A stretch of DNA of 64,000 nucleotides from positions 1 to 64,000 of the forward strand of contig CAJVWI010000010.1 in NCBI GenBank assembly GCA_913009655.1, read 5' to 3'. The notes beneath the pieces were generated by a model. That model saw nothing but the letters and a program-made list of their open reading frames with translations, was not told where the DNA came from and did not search any database. The first letter of the stretch is position 1. The number at the start of each line of letters is the position of its first letter. Positions 48,501 to 64,000 of the stretch are shown piece by piece. The DNA is from an uncultured Cryomorphaceae bacterium. GTDB taxonomy: Bacteria > Bacteroidota > Bacteroidia > Flavobacteriales > Schleiferiaceae. The translations under genes and the position numbers were made by a program.

Positions 48501-51500
48501 CTTTAGACAAGGCAAATACTTTTGGAGTTTCAATACCAAGAGTTTTTGAGGCAAATGTTTGAAGCTTCTTACCAAAAACAATTGCATATGAACCTCCCGC
48601 TCTCATAAATTCTAATTTCTGAGGCGTGAACGAAGCAGATATATCACAGAGCTCGGTATCCCCATGATACAGCTTCTTATCTTTTGTATTTATGATAAGT
48701 TCAGTACCCGTTTTAATCGAATAAACCTCTTCTAGTATTGCTTCTCCATCTTTATCTAGTACTGTAGCACCATTGGGATATTTTTTCTTGACCCAATTCT
48801 TTAGATCAATACCAATCCCACCCGTTACATCTACAGTTGTTAAAAAAATTGGAGAAATACCATTTGTCCCGGCCACTATTGGTGCATAATTTATAAAAGG
48901 TACATAAGGGCTTGCCTGCTTGCCAATCCAGAGTGCCACATTATTGACTCCGGACATTCTTGAAGAACCGACACCCATAGTACCCTTTTCAGCAATTAAC
49001 ATTATCCGACTGTTAGGATATTTTTTTTGGAGACGTGTAAGTTCGTTTTGTTTTTCTAGGTTATGCTCAAACATACATTTACCATGCAACTCTCTATCTG
49101 ATCTCGAATGCGCATCACTACCTGGGGATAATAAATCCGTTGATATATCGCCCACTCCAGCAACATAAGTAACAACTTTTATTTTCTCATCTACATCTGG
49201 AAGCTTAGTGAAAAACTCAGCATTAGCATAACTTTCTAAAACTTCTTTCGCAATATTATTACCACTCTGATATGCTTTCTTTAGACGATTCATATCTTCA
49301 TCATAAAGGAAAAATTGAGTTTTCAGGATAGCAGCAGCTTTTTTCTGAATCTCTCTATCTTTCTCAAGAGAAAGATCAATTAAAACCTCAACTGAAGCCC
49401 CCCCCTTCATATGAGATAATAACTTAAAAGCAAATGTGATAGTAATCTCTTCAATAAGATATTTACCAAGAATAATCTCCTTTAAAAAATCAGCTTTTAT
49501 CCTAGCTGCACTGGTTGTTCCTGGTAAAACATTATATATAAAAAAATCTATAGATTTTTTCCGCAGAGAACTATTTAAATCTTTTATATATGTTATGATA
49601 TCAAATAATAAGTCCGCACTATCAATTGGCTTAGGTTTAAGCCCTTGGAGACTTCTATCTTCTATATCTTTGCAATAATCTTTATATAAACTCATAAATA
49701 GTAATGATATTTAAGAAAACCACATCATTTATTGATAGAAATTATACGGTTTGTTCTTTATTTTAACAAAAATACAAAACATTACTTTATTTCAAAGTAA
49801 GTTTAAATCAAAAACACCTCAAACTGACTATTAAAAAGTAGAGTTAAACATTTGAATTTAGTGAATTACGGCTATCCTTTCTAGCCATACTCCATCGATT
49901 GATTCCGAAATAATGGTTATCAAACCACAATCAAAAAGATGAATTGGTAATGACCATTTTTCATCTATCCAGTTACCAGAAACAACCAACTCACCTACTG
50001 AATTGTATATTGATATGCCTGCTGACGACTTATTTTCAGGGCGAGTAAGAATTAATTTATTTTGAGAAATGAAAGCTTTGTAACCTGATAAATGTTTCTC
50101 TTGCATAGAAATCCATAAATGCCCAGCATCAATAGCACTATCAAGCTCGGATTGATACGCAAAATCCTTTATTATTAGCTTTTCTCCGTTCTCTATCTTA
50201 ATTCTCACCCAACCATAAAGCAGCGAATCATTTTTAGCCAATCTCAACCCAATAAAACCTTCAGTATCCTCTTGCCACTGAGAGTAGGGATCTGAAATAC
50301 TATCAAACCGGTATTCAATTGTCCCATAATAATCTGTTGATGAAATACCCTGCCAAGGATTTGATGAGTAAGAGATACTATCTCCAACATTTAATTTGTC
50401 CGCGTAAAAAAAGAATCCTCTTTGCCTCCCATAAACTCTTGAATTAGATGAGTCAAGTGGGATAATTACTGAATGGTCAATTAATCCTGTCGTTCCAGTA
50501 TCACGATACTGAATAAACCTAAAGTCTAATATTGTATCATTATTTAGATCAAGATCAAAATAATCACCATTAAATTCAAGAGTGGTATCAGGAATATCGA
50601 TATAAACATATTGAGCCTGAACTGAAGTCAGTGTCAATAGCGTAACTAACGTAGTAAAATAATTTTTTTTTATTTTCATAGTAATGCAAATTTGCAAAAG
50701 TCCTCGCAACCGAGCACTACCTTTACCAATATATGATAAAAATACGTCAAACATGGATCTTAGAAGCTGTTAATATGGCAGCTCAATCTCTACGCTCACA
50801 GATGCTTAGAGCATCTTTGACTGCATTAATTATAGCCACTGGAATAACAGCTTTAGTGGGAATGCTCACTGCAACATCCGTTATGGAAAGTAGTATCTCT
50901 AACCAATTCACCACAATGGGAGCGAATACCTTTAGTATTCAAAGCGGTGGACAAATGATTAGAATTGGACGCAATGGCAAAAGAGAAAAACGACAAGAGC
51001 AAATTCCAATTAGAACTGCAAAAATCCTAAAAGAAAATCTTTTACTCAAAGGTCTTGATGCCAGCTTAAGCGATGACCTTCTTTCTACAGCAATTATTCG
51101 ACACCGTGAAAAAGAAACAAATCCAAATGTAAGAGTCCAAGGCGTAGATTTAAACTTCATGTCCGTTAATGGCTTAGAAATAAAAGATGGTCGGTATTTT
51201 TCAGGATTAGAAGAAAAAGAAGCAAGGTCTGTTGCCATAATAGCTCCAGACATTGTAAATAAATTGTTTCAAAACACCTCTGCTATTGGAAAAATGATCA
51301 GAATAAATGGTAAACCTTTTCGAGTCATTGGAATTACAAAAGAAAAAGGCAATAGCTCTTTTATGGCAAGTGACAATTTGGTTTATTTACCTTTAATGAC
51401 CGGGTTAAAAGATTTCGGATCGTCGTCGTCTTCGATAGTAACTAGTATTCTTGCACCAGGTCCCGAAAAAATAGATGCTGCAATTAATGAAGCAATCGCA

Positions 51501-54500
51501 ACCATGCGGTCAGTCAGAAAACTGAGTCCTGGAGAGGGAAATGACTTTAATATTAGACGGTCCGATAACCTTTCTTCAATACTTATTGAATCATTAAGTT
51601 CGGTCAGTATAGGAGCTGCACTGATAGGCTTTATTACTCTTCTTGGCGCTTCAATCTCTCTAATGAACATAATGCTAGTATCAGTTACTGAAAGGACAAG
51701 TGAAATAGGAATACGAAAGGCTCTTGGGGCAAGTGAGAATTTCATAATTACTCAATTTTTATCCGAAGCAATTTTAGTTAGTCTAATTGGAGGAATATTT
51801 GGAATATGCTTGGGCTTAATCGTAGGGAATGGATTGGCATTCGCTCTTGACACATCAGTCGTTTTGCCATTTAAATGGATTCTACTGGCATTTATTGTCT
51901 CCTTCCTTGTTGGCATAATATCTGGTTGGTACCCTGCTCGCACAGCGGCAAAACTAGACCCAATAGAAGCTCTCCGATATGAATAAAAAAATCCACACTG
52001 TATCTTCATCCGATTCTATTTGGAAATTCACCAAAGAAGACTTCAGACGCACAAGGCAAGTAACTTGGGCCTTTGCTCGAAGAGATCTACAATTGCGGTA
52101 TATTCAAACAAGACTAGGATGGTTTTGGTCAATTGGACAACCTCTAATGGCTGCAATTTTGGTGCTAGTTGTTTTTTCATGGATTGTTCAAATTAAGGCT
52201 CCCGACGGATTCGATTATTCAATTTATGCTTTTGCCAGCCTACCTGCTTGGTTGATGTCCCAGCATATCATAATGCAAGGCTCCCCAAGTCTAGTGCACA
52301 ATCAACATATTATATCTAAAGTAGCATTCCCACGGCAGTCACTCCCACTAAGTAAGGCATTAGTTGCACTAGTCGATTATCTAGTGGCAACAATACTATA
52401 CTTTTTATTTAGGGGGATTCAATCAGGAATATGGGACTTTTATCTATTTAGTTTTTTATTTTATTCTTTTATGACAATTCTAGCGTCTTTGGGAATAGCA
52501 TATTTTATAGCGGCAATATCAATTCGCTTCCGTGATTGGCTGGCAATACTCCCATTACTAATTCAAGGATTATTTCTACTTAGCCCCATAGTGTACCCAA
52601 CGGAAAAATATAGCAATGCTCTTGGAGAATATGAATGGATCTTATATTTAAATCCGTTTGTTGCAATTTCTGACGGATTTAGGTGGACATGGATGGGTAT
52701 AAATAATTGGAGCGAGTTGCATTACATCTCTTTTTTAATGATTATTGTAATATACTTTAGTGGTTTTACAGCAATTAAATACGCTGAGAACAAAATGGTT
52801 GATACTTTATGACACTCTCTTCAAATCTTGCTATTCAAACAGAAAACTTAGGAAAAAAGTATAAACTAAAAAGTTCAGAATCTTGGGCATTAAAAAATAT
52901 AAATTTAAATATTGAAACAGGAAGCGCTCTAGGCATTATAGGCCCAAACGGAGCAGGAAAGTCAACCTTATTAAAAATATTATCAGGCTTAACCAAGCCA
53001 ACTTCGGGAAGCTATAAATATCGAGGCTCGTTAACAAGTCTCCTAGAGGTTGGGACAGGATTCCACCCCGATCTATCAGGCATAGAAAACATATATCTAA
53101 GTGCCGCTCTTAATGGCATGACGAGAAAAAAAATAAGAGAAAGAGTCGACCAAATTATTGATTTTTCAGGTATCTCTTCAGACTATATCAACCAACCCAT
53201 TAAACACTACTCAAGTGGCATGAAAGTCCGTTTAGGTTTTGCTGTTGCTGCTCACGTAAATGCTGATATACTTGTTGTCGATGAGGTACTTGCCGTAGGT
53301 GACTTTAGTTTTCAAGAAAAATGTATGAGAAGCATGGAGTTCCAAATGCATGAAGAGGGAAGAACAGTTTTATTTGTATCCCATAATTTGTATACTCTCC
53401 AAAAGCTTTGTCCACAAGCTATATTTCTTGATAAGAGTGAATTGATTCAAATTGGTAATAGTAAAGATGTTTGTGAAAGTTATATCGGTCAAACACTAGA
53501 CCGAAGTAATTATGTAGAACTTGAAAAAAGAGAAGACAGAGGAGGCTCAGGAAAAATACGAATCAACAAATTGGAATGGACTCCTAAATTATTACAAACA
53601 GGTAAAAAAGCAGTTCTAACAATTGGATATCAAGCCAAAGAAAAATTGGAGGACATGAACATTAAAATCAGCATCAATGGATCCGATGGCCGTTTTTTAA
53701 CTCCCTTATCCATGCACAGTAGTAATTTCAGACCTGAATCCATGCCTAATAATGGAGAGCTGACAGTAAATATTGAGAATATACCATGGATGAAGGGGAA
53801 CTACTTTATTGATGTCAGAGTTATTGAAAAAGGAATAGTTTGCGACGACCTACGAATAGCCAGCAAATTTCAAGTTCATGGCGGAACTTTTATTGAAGGT
53901 GGAGATGAATTCAATTCAACAAAAAATGGAGTCTTTATTCCACATGTCTGGAGTATTTAAAAATCAACTTTTTTATTTTTCCCAAAATTGAGATAGTTTC
54001 AATATTTGGCCCCTTAGAATGATAAAAAAGTCTTTTCATATATTCTGAACCTTCAGCACTTGACAGGGAATTGGTATTTTCTAAATTCCAATCCTTAGAA
54101 TCATATTCCTGATCTGCTAAAAAATCATTGAAAATGGGTGAAAAAAAACCTACATCTTCAGACGTGAACCACCGTCGCCAATTACCATAGCTTTTTGTTC
54201 GACTTACATGCATAAAACTCGGACGAATACCATGTTTACTCTCTAGAGTAAAGCCAAGATAATTTTCTAGCCCCATCAATTTTTCATCTACAATATCTTC
54301 ATAACTAATTACAAACCAACCTTTTACGCGTAAAATATTTATGAAATCACTTAATATTTTCAAATTTTTTCGATAATCATTCGCCCATCTCTTTAAAAAG
54401 ATAGAATCTGAACTTAGTAAGTTATAAAATGGGATACTCGCAGGGTTATTTTCCTTACTTTTTGCAAGTTCATAAGCTCTAATATAATCCTCAGGGTTTG

Positions 54501-57500
54501 GATTGTGACGATGAAACCATCTGTAAAAGAAAGCTGAAATCCATCTATCGCGAGGATCTCTAATTATAAATATTTTTTTATCATAAGAATTAAACGCTGT
54601 CAAAGCCTTTTCGCCTTCCCACCCAGATTTCTTATTAGCGTCTGCATATAAAATCTTGACAAGCATATTATCAGATTCATCCCAAAATTTACCATCGTTA
54701 CGATGCAATCTATTATTCTGATCTATAAACCTAGGCTCAAAAGACTCAACTAAATTTTTATTCCGTCCCATTGCTTCTGCAAGAAGAGAAAATAGATAAG
54801 TTGTACCGCTTTTTGGCAATCCATAAATTACTGTTCGCATGGGGGCTGAAGGTAATGTAAATTCGGGGTATGCGAAAAGGCAAACCGAAAGTCAGTGTTA
54901 TTGTACCAAACTATATGCATTCAGCATTTTTAAATAAGCGATTGCAAAGCATTGACCAACAGTCTTTTCAAAATTTTGAAGTTATCCTTTTAGATGATGC
55001 ATCAATTGACAAATCTGAAGAAATATTAATTTCATGGACCAAAAAAAATTCAAAATTTAAATATTTTCCAAATAAAAAAAATAGTGGAAGCACATTCTCT
55101 CAATGGAATAAAGGAGCTGAAATTGCTGAAGGGGAATATCTATGGATCGCTGAGAGCGATGACTGGGCAGATCCATTTTTACTAGAAAAGTTAGTGCTTC
55201 AACTAGATAATAATCCAAATGCTTCGATTGCATTTGGGCAGAGTATGCTCATAAATAAAGTAGGTGATGAGTTGCACAATTTTAATATTCATTATAATTA
55301 TATTTTTAAAAATGATCGTTGGCAAAGGGCCTATATAAATAACGGAATCCATGAAATTGAAAATTATATGATTCTTCATAATGTCATTCCCAACGCGTCA
55401 GCAGCTTTGTTTCGGAAAAGTACTTATGAGAAAGTTGGAGGTGCATCAAAAAAATGGAAATTAAATGGTGACTGGATGTTTTACATTAAAATGCTCGAGC
55501 ATGGAGAAATATGTTATATCCCTGATACCATTAATTATTTTAGAGTACATAACGATACTCAAAGAGTCTTAGCAAATAAAAATGGTTATGTATATTATGA
55601 ACTATTAACTATAATTGATTACATCGGATCGCGGCATAATCCAAGTAATAGATTAAAAAAAAGAGCCTATTCAAATATTGCTTCGTGGTGGGTGCACTCT
55701 ATTTACAGACAATCCTGGGCTAAAGAAAAAAGAAATGAGAACATCAAGGTGAATTTCAAGTTATTTAAAAGATTTATTTTTATCAGACCAATAACTTTAG
55801 TTCATATTCCATACGAGGGTGCCGTTCGTCTGGCTGTGTTAATTCTGACTTTTTTTAAATTAAAAGAACCCATTCGTAGAATCTTACATAAGATATTTCC
55901 AAATCATTTTATTCCTCACTCAACATGAATGGTTTAAAAAATTTAACCGTTATCATACCCTGCTATCAATGCAAAGAAACTATTCTGGAGACTCTGAATT
56001 GCCTTGAGGATAAAATCAATATAATTTGCATTGATGACTGCTCTAATGACGGAACCTTGGAAGTTTTAACAAATTGGGAAAATAAAATTCCAGATCGAAG
56101 AAAAGTTATAAGGCATAATCAAAATAGAGGATTGGGGGCATCAAGAAATACAGGTGTTTCAGAGTCTAAAACAGAATGGGTTATGTTTCTTGACTCTGAT
56201 GACATAATATCTTCCGATTGCTTTAATGATATTAACAAAAAATGGATGTCAATAAAAACTAGTTATGGATGGTGTTATCATCCATATCTAGAATGGAATG
56301 ATTTCGACAGAAAGGAAAGGTTGAGAAAAACTGACACTATAAAAGAGAATCATCATTTAGTTACGAAACGCATGCCTTTTTCAGCTTCAGGTGCAATATT
56401 CCGTAAAGATCTACTTGAAACCATAGGAGGATTTGATACCGATAGAAACCTTGAGGGGACAGAAGATTTAGACCTTTACATGAGACTACTTAACTCTGGA
56501 ATCAAACCTTTTCAATGGTCAAAAACCCCTCATACTAAATACCGCATCAATAAGGGAATGACAAAAGATGTTAGGCAACATGGAAGCAAGGTGTTACTTC
56601 GAACAAAAAAATTTCAAGAATCTGGCTGGATATCAAGCGATGAGTTTGATTTAGCTAAAAAAGAAATTTGGCGACAAATAGCAAGAACCGAACACAAAAG
56701 AGGAGACTTCAAAGAGGCAAGGGAGTCTTACAAAAAATCAGGAAATCGATTTAACTCTAGAATACTAAACCTAATTGCCTTTTTTCAAGTAAAACTCTAA
56801 GAATTTTATTAGATTGATTCTAATCTATTCTTTAGTTCTGCATCAATAGATTCCAAAAACTCTTCGGTATTCAGGTAATGGTCACCATGGCGAACATCAT
56901 TACCATGAATGCAAATTGCCAAGTCTTTAGTCATTTTTCCACTCTCAACAACATCAACACATACAGTTTCCAAAGTTTTTGAAAAATTAATGAGAGAATC
57001 ATTTTTATCTAATTTACCACGATGAGCCAAACCTCTGGTCCATGCAAAAATTGATGCGATTGGGTTAGTGCTTGTAGCTTTTCCATCCTTGTGCTGACGA
57101 TAATGTCTGGTAACTGTACCATGAGCTGCTTCAGCTTCAAGAGTCTTTCCATCTGGTGTAACCAATACCGAAGTCATTAAACCAAGAGAACCAAAACCTT
57201 GAGCAACAGTGTCAGACTGAACATCACCATCATAATTCTTACATGCCCAAACAAACCCACCTTCCCATTTGAGCGCTGATGCAACCATATCATCGATTAA
57301 ACGATGCTCATAAGAGATTCCTGCTTCATTATATTTCAATTTAAACTCCGAATCGAAAACCTCTTGGAATATATCTTTAAATCGGCCATCATATTTTTTT
57401 AAGATGGTATTCTTTGTACTCAAATATAAAGGCCAACCTTTTTCTAGGGCTAAGTTCATGCATGACCTAGCGAATCCATAAATAGATTCATCTGTGTTAT

Positions 57501-60500
57501 ACATGCTCATTGCTACGCCACCTCCCTGAAAGCTAAAAATATCAAAGTTTTGCGGTTCACCATTCTCAGGTGTGAAAGTCATAGTCAACTTACCAGGTCC
57601 CTCAATGACGGTATCAGTAGCTCTGTATTGATCGCCAAATGCGTGACGACCGATAACTATTGGCTTGTTCCACGTGCTAACCAACCTTGGGACGTTTGAG
57701 CATATAATAGGCTCCCGAAAAACAGTGCCACCGAGGATATTTCTGATCGTTCCATTTGGTGATCTCCACATATTTTTTAGATCAAATTCAATTACTCTAT
57801 CCTCATCAGGAGTTATGGTAGCGCATTTTATACCAACATTATATTCTTTAATAGCATTCGCTGCATCAACTGTTACTTGATCGTTAGACTTATCTCGACT
57901 CTCCATACCCAAGTCAAAATATTTAATGTCTAAGTCAACATATGGAAGAATAAGTTTGTTCTTAATAAAAGACCAAATAATTCGTGTCATTTCATCGCCA
58001 TCTAATTCAACAACAGGGTTATTTACTTTTATTTTTTTCATATTTTTTATACTTTATTGTGTGTGTTTTTGGAATACAAACTTAATCTATATCAAGCTGA
58101 AATTCCTTTCTAAATTCATCCAATTGCGGATTCTTCTCGAGCAAAAACTGATAACGCTCTTCTGCTGTGTATACAACCTTAGCATTGCTTGCAGAATCTT
58201 CAACGTGAATATTAATACCCAATGAGTCGTTTTTCAATTCTTTCCGCAAAGAGCTGACAAGTTCATCTCGGACTTCCTCCAAATATCTCGATTGTACTCT
58301 AGTTCCCACCGAGATGCGAATATTGAAATCTTCTTCTAGTATTGGATTAATCTGGTTTAATAAAGCATAAACGACATTGCTATTAACCATAGATTCTGCA
58401 ACTCTATCCCAGCACACCAATAAACTTTTCTGATCAAAGGGACTCAAGTTTTTTACATCTTGATCTAATTGTGAAATATTTTTTTCCATTTCAGTAGGAC
58501 TTTTAATTCCTCCCGACCTCAGTGAAAAAGCAGATTTCTTTTTAAAAGGAACCTGTTCTTCAATAACTCTAGTTTTATCTATATCTCGATCCACCTCAAT
58601 CAGAGAAATATTCTCATTGACCAACTTGATTTCAGCTTTCTGAGATTTAATTGGGACTTCTTTTATTTCTAAATCACTTTTTTCGTCCTCCTTATTTTTA
58701 GTAGGTGACTCAGTTATTTCTTCATTTTCAATCTTGTCTTGTTTGGAAACTTCATTTTTTTTTTTTTCTCCCACAGCCTCTGAATCTGTTAAACCTGCAA
58801 TTTCCAGCAAAGTGACTTCAACTAATAATCTGGGGCTCGAACTATCACGGTATTGAATATCACATTTTGAAAGTAATCTTAGAGCTCGACCCAAGAATTT
58901 CAAATCCATTGCACCAGATTCATGACGATATCTATCCTTAATTGAATCTGGAAGTTCCATAATATTTATAGTTTCCGAATGTTTTGCCATCAAAACATCG
59001 CGAACATGAGAAGCTAAGCCACTTACGAACAAGTTTAGGTCAAAACCAAGCTCTAAAACTGAGTTAACTTGGAGAAATATCGCTGATGCATCTGCATTCT
59101 TGAGATCATTTAAGGTCTGAAAGAAAATATCTCTATCGAGGATCTGTAAATTCTCTCTAACTAACTGATAAGTAATTTCTTCACCTTGAGAAAAAGCATT
59201 GATTCTGTCGAAGATAGAGAGTGAATCTCTTAAGGCTCCGTCTGCCTTTTCAGCAATTAAATGTAAGGCCTCTGATTCTGCCACTACTCCTTCTCTTAAA
59301 GCCACAAATTCAAGATGACTCACGATATCTTGGATGCCAATTCTTTTAAAATCAAATACTTGACACCGTGATAAGATCGTAGGCAATACTTTATGTTTTT
59401 CAGTAGTAGCTAAAATAAATATAGCATGAGCAGGAGGCTCTTCTAATGTTTTCAAAAAAGCGTTAAACGCTGCCGTCGATAACATATGAACTTCATCGAT
59501 TATGTATACCTTAAACCGTCCAATTTGGGGAGCAAATCTTACTTGATCAATAAGCTGACGGATATCATCAACTTTATTATTCGAGGCAGCATCTAGTTCA
59601 AAAATATTTAATTCGTAATTCTCTTCAGCAGCAGAATGAAGCTCATTTATCCTTTTTGCCAAAATTCTAGCACAAGAGGTTTTACCAACACCCTTAGGGC
59701 CACAAAAAAGCAGAGCCTGAGCTAAATTACCAGAAGTGACCTCATGCTCAAGAGTATCTGTCACATGAGATTGACCCACAACTGTATCAAAAGAAGATGG
59801 TCGATATTTTCGAGCAGATACTATGTAAGGTTTATCCATGAATCAAATCTAAGGCAGAGAGATCAGTTAAGAGGCCAAACTTGAAAACTAGAAAAGAAAA
59901 TTATTTGTAACAAAATAATTGCCAACGCGGTATGATTTTTATGATTATCAACTTCTCTAACCAACAATATCTGAATGACAGCAGAGGTTAGAGCCCAGCC
60001 CAAATAATTCATTAATCCTGGGCCAGAACCAGCAAAAATCCACATTCTAAGATCTGGAGCTACTGGTTCCATAACCAAGTCAATGATTAACATGATGACT
60101 ATGGATATAGCCCATTTATATAATTTACTTTGAGTTGAAAAGTAAGATGCGCTTTGAACTGCTGCCCATGATACAACTACCCAATTTAGGCCCATAACCC
60201 ATGGTGTATCCATGATTTTAGGGCCTAAGCCCTCTAAATAAACATAAGTCCCAAATGGAATCCCAGTATTGATACCTATTACTTCTACAGCAAGACCTAT
60301 AAAATAGGTCAACAACAAAATAGCTTTTAGCTTCTCAGATTTCTTGGACGTCACATACAATACCCAGAAAGAAAGCATCATGTTTAATGGCGTCAGAATT
60401 GAAAACAGATAAAAAAAATCAGAATGAAACCCAATGATCCCGACTAAATGCCATATTGCGAGGACTGCAATAATTATTTTCTCTTTCATCGTAGTTTATT

Positions 60501-63500
60501 TAACCCAGTTTTAAGACAATTGCAAATGTAATTATTCCCATTCTGTTAAATACATAATTACTCGGAAAATGACATTTGCAATTATTTCAAAACAGGTAAA
60601 AGCCGATAAACATCAGTTATTTTTTAAACAAATTCACACATTGTAAGTATTTCACAGTAAAATTCAATCCATGATAGTAAATAGCAATAAACTTTTCCTA
60701 CCTTTGCGGCCCTAATTTCATTACCAATGAACCAGTACGAAACCGTTTTCATTTTAAATCCCGTCTTGTCTGAAGATCAGATAAGGGAAGCGGTTGATAA
60801 GTTTACAGGCTTCTTGAAATCCAACGGAGCAGAAATTATCAACGTTGAAAAATGGGGGTTGCGAAAGCTTGCATACCTCATTGACAAGAAAAAGAGTGGG
60901 TTTTACAACCTCCTTGAATTCAAAGCACCTACCAGTATCATTTCAAATTTAGAAATTGAAATGAAACGCGATGAGAAAGTCTTAAGATTCCTCACCGTGG
61001 TTATGGATAAAAATGGAGCTGAATACGCTGCCAAAAGAAGGGACAAAGTTAAAAACTCTTAATTCCTATAAATTTTATGAGCACTTTGGAATCAACAGCA
61101 GGAAATCAATCAGAGATTCGCTATTTACAGCCAATCGCTATTGATGCAACAAATAACAAAAAATACTGCCGTTTCAAAAAATATGGCATTAAACATATTG
61201 ATCACAAGGACCCAACATATTTAATGCGCTTTGTGAATGAGCAGGGTAAAATATTACCCCGCAGATTGACTGGGACTTCGTTAAAATATCAACGAAAACT
61301 TGCTGTAGCAATCAAGCGAGCACGTCACCTAGGTCTCATGCCTTACGTAGCAGATAACCTTAAATAAAATTTCTTCGATATGGATGTAATTCTTAAAGCA
61401 GACGTTGATAACTTAGGTTATAAAGACGATTTGGTTACCGTAAAAAATGGATATGGTCGAAATTTCCTAATTCCGCAAGGGAAGGCTGTTTTTGCTACTC
61501 CTTCAGCAAAAAAAATGCTAGCTGAGGACCTAAGGCAAAAGGCCCACAAGGAAGAAAAAATCATAAAAAGCGCAACCTCCACAGCCGAAGGTCTATCTCG
61601 AATTGAACTTAAAATTTCTGCGAAATCTGGCAAAACCGGAAAATTATTTGGTGCAGTCACCAATGCTGACATTTCAGAGAAGCTAGGGGAAATGGGGCAC
61701 TCTATAGAGAAGAAATATATTCAAATTTTGGGAGGAACCATCAAAACCGCAGGTAAATATTCTGCAAAAATTCGCTTGCATCGCGAAGTCATTACAGAAT
61801 TTAATTTCGAAGTGATTGGTAAAATAAAGTAAATCTATCTCATTTAAACGATAAAAAACCCTGCTAACGAAGCGGGGTTTTTTAATTTAGAGACATGAAT
61901 GAACTCACCGCAAAAGAACAGCACTGGCCTGGCTTAATCGTTGGGGGTGTTATGGCGCTTATACCAAGCTTTGACAGATTCTCAGAACTGGGAGATCCCA
62001 GTCATTGGCCTCTTCAACTTGGATGGAGCTTATTTGCTTTAACCTTAATTGTTTATTCATTTGTCAAGTTCAAGCAAAAAATAGTCATACCAAATCTTTT
62101 ACTAGTTTGGATCGCTCTTGCTTTGTGGTCTTTTTTTGGATATTTCTTAACTGATATTCATGCCATTTCAGAGTGGAAACTAGCATCTTTTAGATATTTA
62201 GGATATGCTGCATTTCTTTTTTTAGGATCCAATTTTAAAGAACAAAAGGGAATTGTTCATCCTTTTATTGCTAATACTATTGTTGGATTCGGTGCGATAA
62301 TTTCCATCTATTACCTAATAGACTTCTCAACTACAAATAATGCTCTTACTGAACCTTATGGAGTTACCGGACTCATGGGGCACAAAAATTTCAATGCATC
62401 TGCAATTGCTATTACCATACCAATTACGGTGTTAATGGTTTATAAAAGTCAAAAAAATAAAAGTTTATACTTATTCATATTGTTTCTCGGGGTAATTTCA
62501 ATAATACTAACTCAAACAAGAAGCATTGTCCTAGCAGGCTTGATTTCTGTAATAATCACAACCTTCTCTGGCTGGAGACCTAGTAAAAAAGTATGGATAG
62601 CATTTGCTAGTATTGTATTTATAGCTACAGCCATTTTGAGCCAACCCAAGATTCAAGAACGTTTATTGGATCCCACAAATTTGAAAATACGCGGTATTTT
62701 CTGGGGCCATTCTTTGGATATGCTGGAGTCATCTCCGGTTCATGGAATTGGTTCTGGACAATGGCGGATAGTTTTTCCAAAATACGGGTTAGAAGGAACC
62801 AATCCTAGTGTTGCGGAAGGAATAACTTCAGAAGTTCGACCACACAATGATTTTTTATGGATTCTATCTGAAAACGGAATAATTGGATTTGGTCTTTTTA
62901 CCTTTTTCTTTATTTTTCTCTGGATTTCTTGGCTTAAAAAAATTAGAGAAAATAAATCAATTGATCAATATGCCTCAGGAGCTGTTCTGGTGATTGTCAC
63001 AACATATTCTTTTTTTGAGTTTCCCATTGAGCGAATGGCCATATATGGGCCATTTATGCTTATTGCTGGCTCTATAATAAATAAAGAGATCAAGTCAATA
63101 AATTTTGTGACAAAAAAATTTATTTATCCTGTCATTATAATGTTCCTTTTATCTCTTTCTTATGCTAGTTTCAAAGCCATTGAAGCAGATAGACAAAATC
63201 AAATTGTCTTAGAAAAAAACTCGAATCGTGACGCCAAAAATATTGGAAAAAGTGTAGATAATGCAATCAATTCGTGGAACGAACTTGATAGATATGGAAA
63301 CCCATTAATCTATTTTTCTGGTATGGGAAGCATGTTTGGCGAAGCCCAAAAATCAAATACGGGTAAGTTTGGACCTAGAAACTTCATAAAAGCTGAAAAG
63401 TTTTTCATGGAGGCTTTAAAAATTCACCCAAATCATGTTGTTACCCTTTTCCAATTGGGTAGCCTTTACAGCTATAGAGGTGAATTCAATAAAGCTGAAA

Positions 63501-64000
63501 AGACATATCAGACATTGCTAAAAATATCCCCAAGACACCCAGGTGGGCAAATAGCTTATGCGAAAAACCTTCTTGAATTAGATAAGCCAGAAGAATCTGC
63601 GCGGGTACTTATATCCGCATTCTTGAATCCCGCTCAATATAAAACTGAAAATTATGTAAAAACTGTTATCAGAGCATTAAGGAGATGTCCAAAAAATACC
63701 TCACATAACGGATTAAAAAAGATAATTAAAAATCGCGATAACCTAAACGACCAAGATCTCTTTAACCAATTTCAAGCGTTTAAAGCTAATAAGAAAAAAG
63801 AGAGAAACAGCTAATTGATTTCCAAATAAACTGGGCAGTGATCACTCCCATACTCATCGTTTAAAATATCAGTCATAACAACTCTTGACATTAAGCGCTC
63901 TGAAACTAAATAATAATCTAGTCTCCAGCCAATGTTTCTAGATCGTGCTCCAGAGCGCATACTCCACCATGAATATTTTACTTCTTCTGGATGACGATTA

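Overview
AT-rich, densely packed window from a Bacteroidota (Flavobacteriales-like) chromosome. This assignment rests on gene content, TAnnTTTG -7 promoter boxes and a Bacteroidota-type SRP RNA. Most of it is housekeeping: a fused E1 2-oxoacid dehydrogenase, a complete menaquinone cluster (thioesterase-menF-D-B-A-C-E), thrS-infC-rpmI-rplT, lpd, an LptD-like protein, amidase/MlaD/Fe-S genes, ilvE, an MsbA-like ABC exporter, truA, rho, pyrR-pyrB, a Mpl-like ligase, purB, lhgO, acnB, a Wzm/Wzt-type exporter with sulfotransferase and glycosyltransferases, icd, dnaX, rpsF-rpsR-rplI and an O-antigen ligase-like protein. I saw no tRNA, CRISPR array, prophage or transposase. The strongest non-obvious signal is an A13 homopolymer inside dnaX, just past the clamp-loader core. 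One extra A (or a -1 frameshift) there gives an immediate TGA, predicting a gamma-like 362-aa short form by slippage. Other signals: a non-canonical (ATA/CTG) start for infC missed by the ORF track, an SRP RNA gene overlapped by a spurious ORF, -7 boxes only 4-6 nt from start codons (likely leaderless mRNAs), a putative cytochrome c'-like lipoprotein next to a DUF4920-like gene, a heme-lipoprotein/YceI/beta-barrel cluster, and several unexplained inverted repeats. I did not find a clearly novel defence or mobile system.
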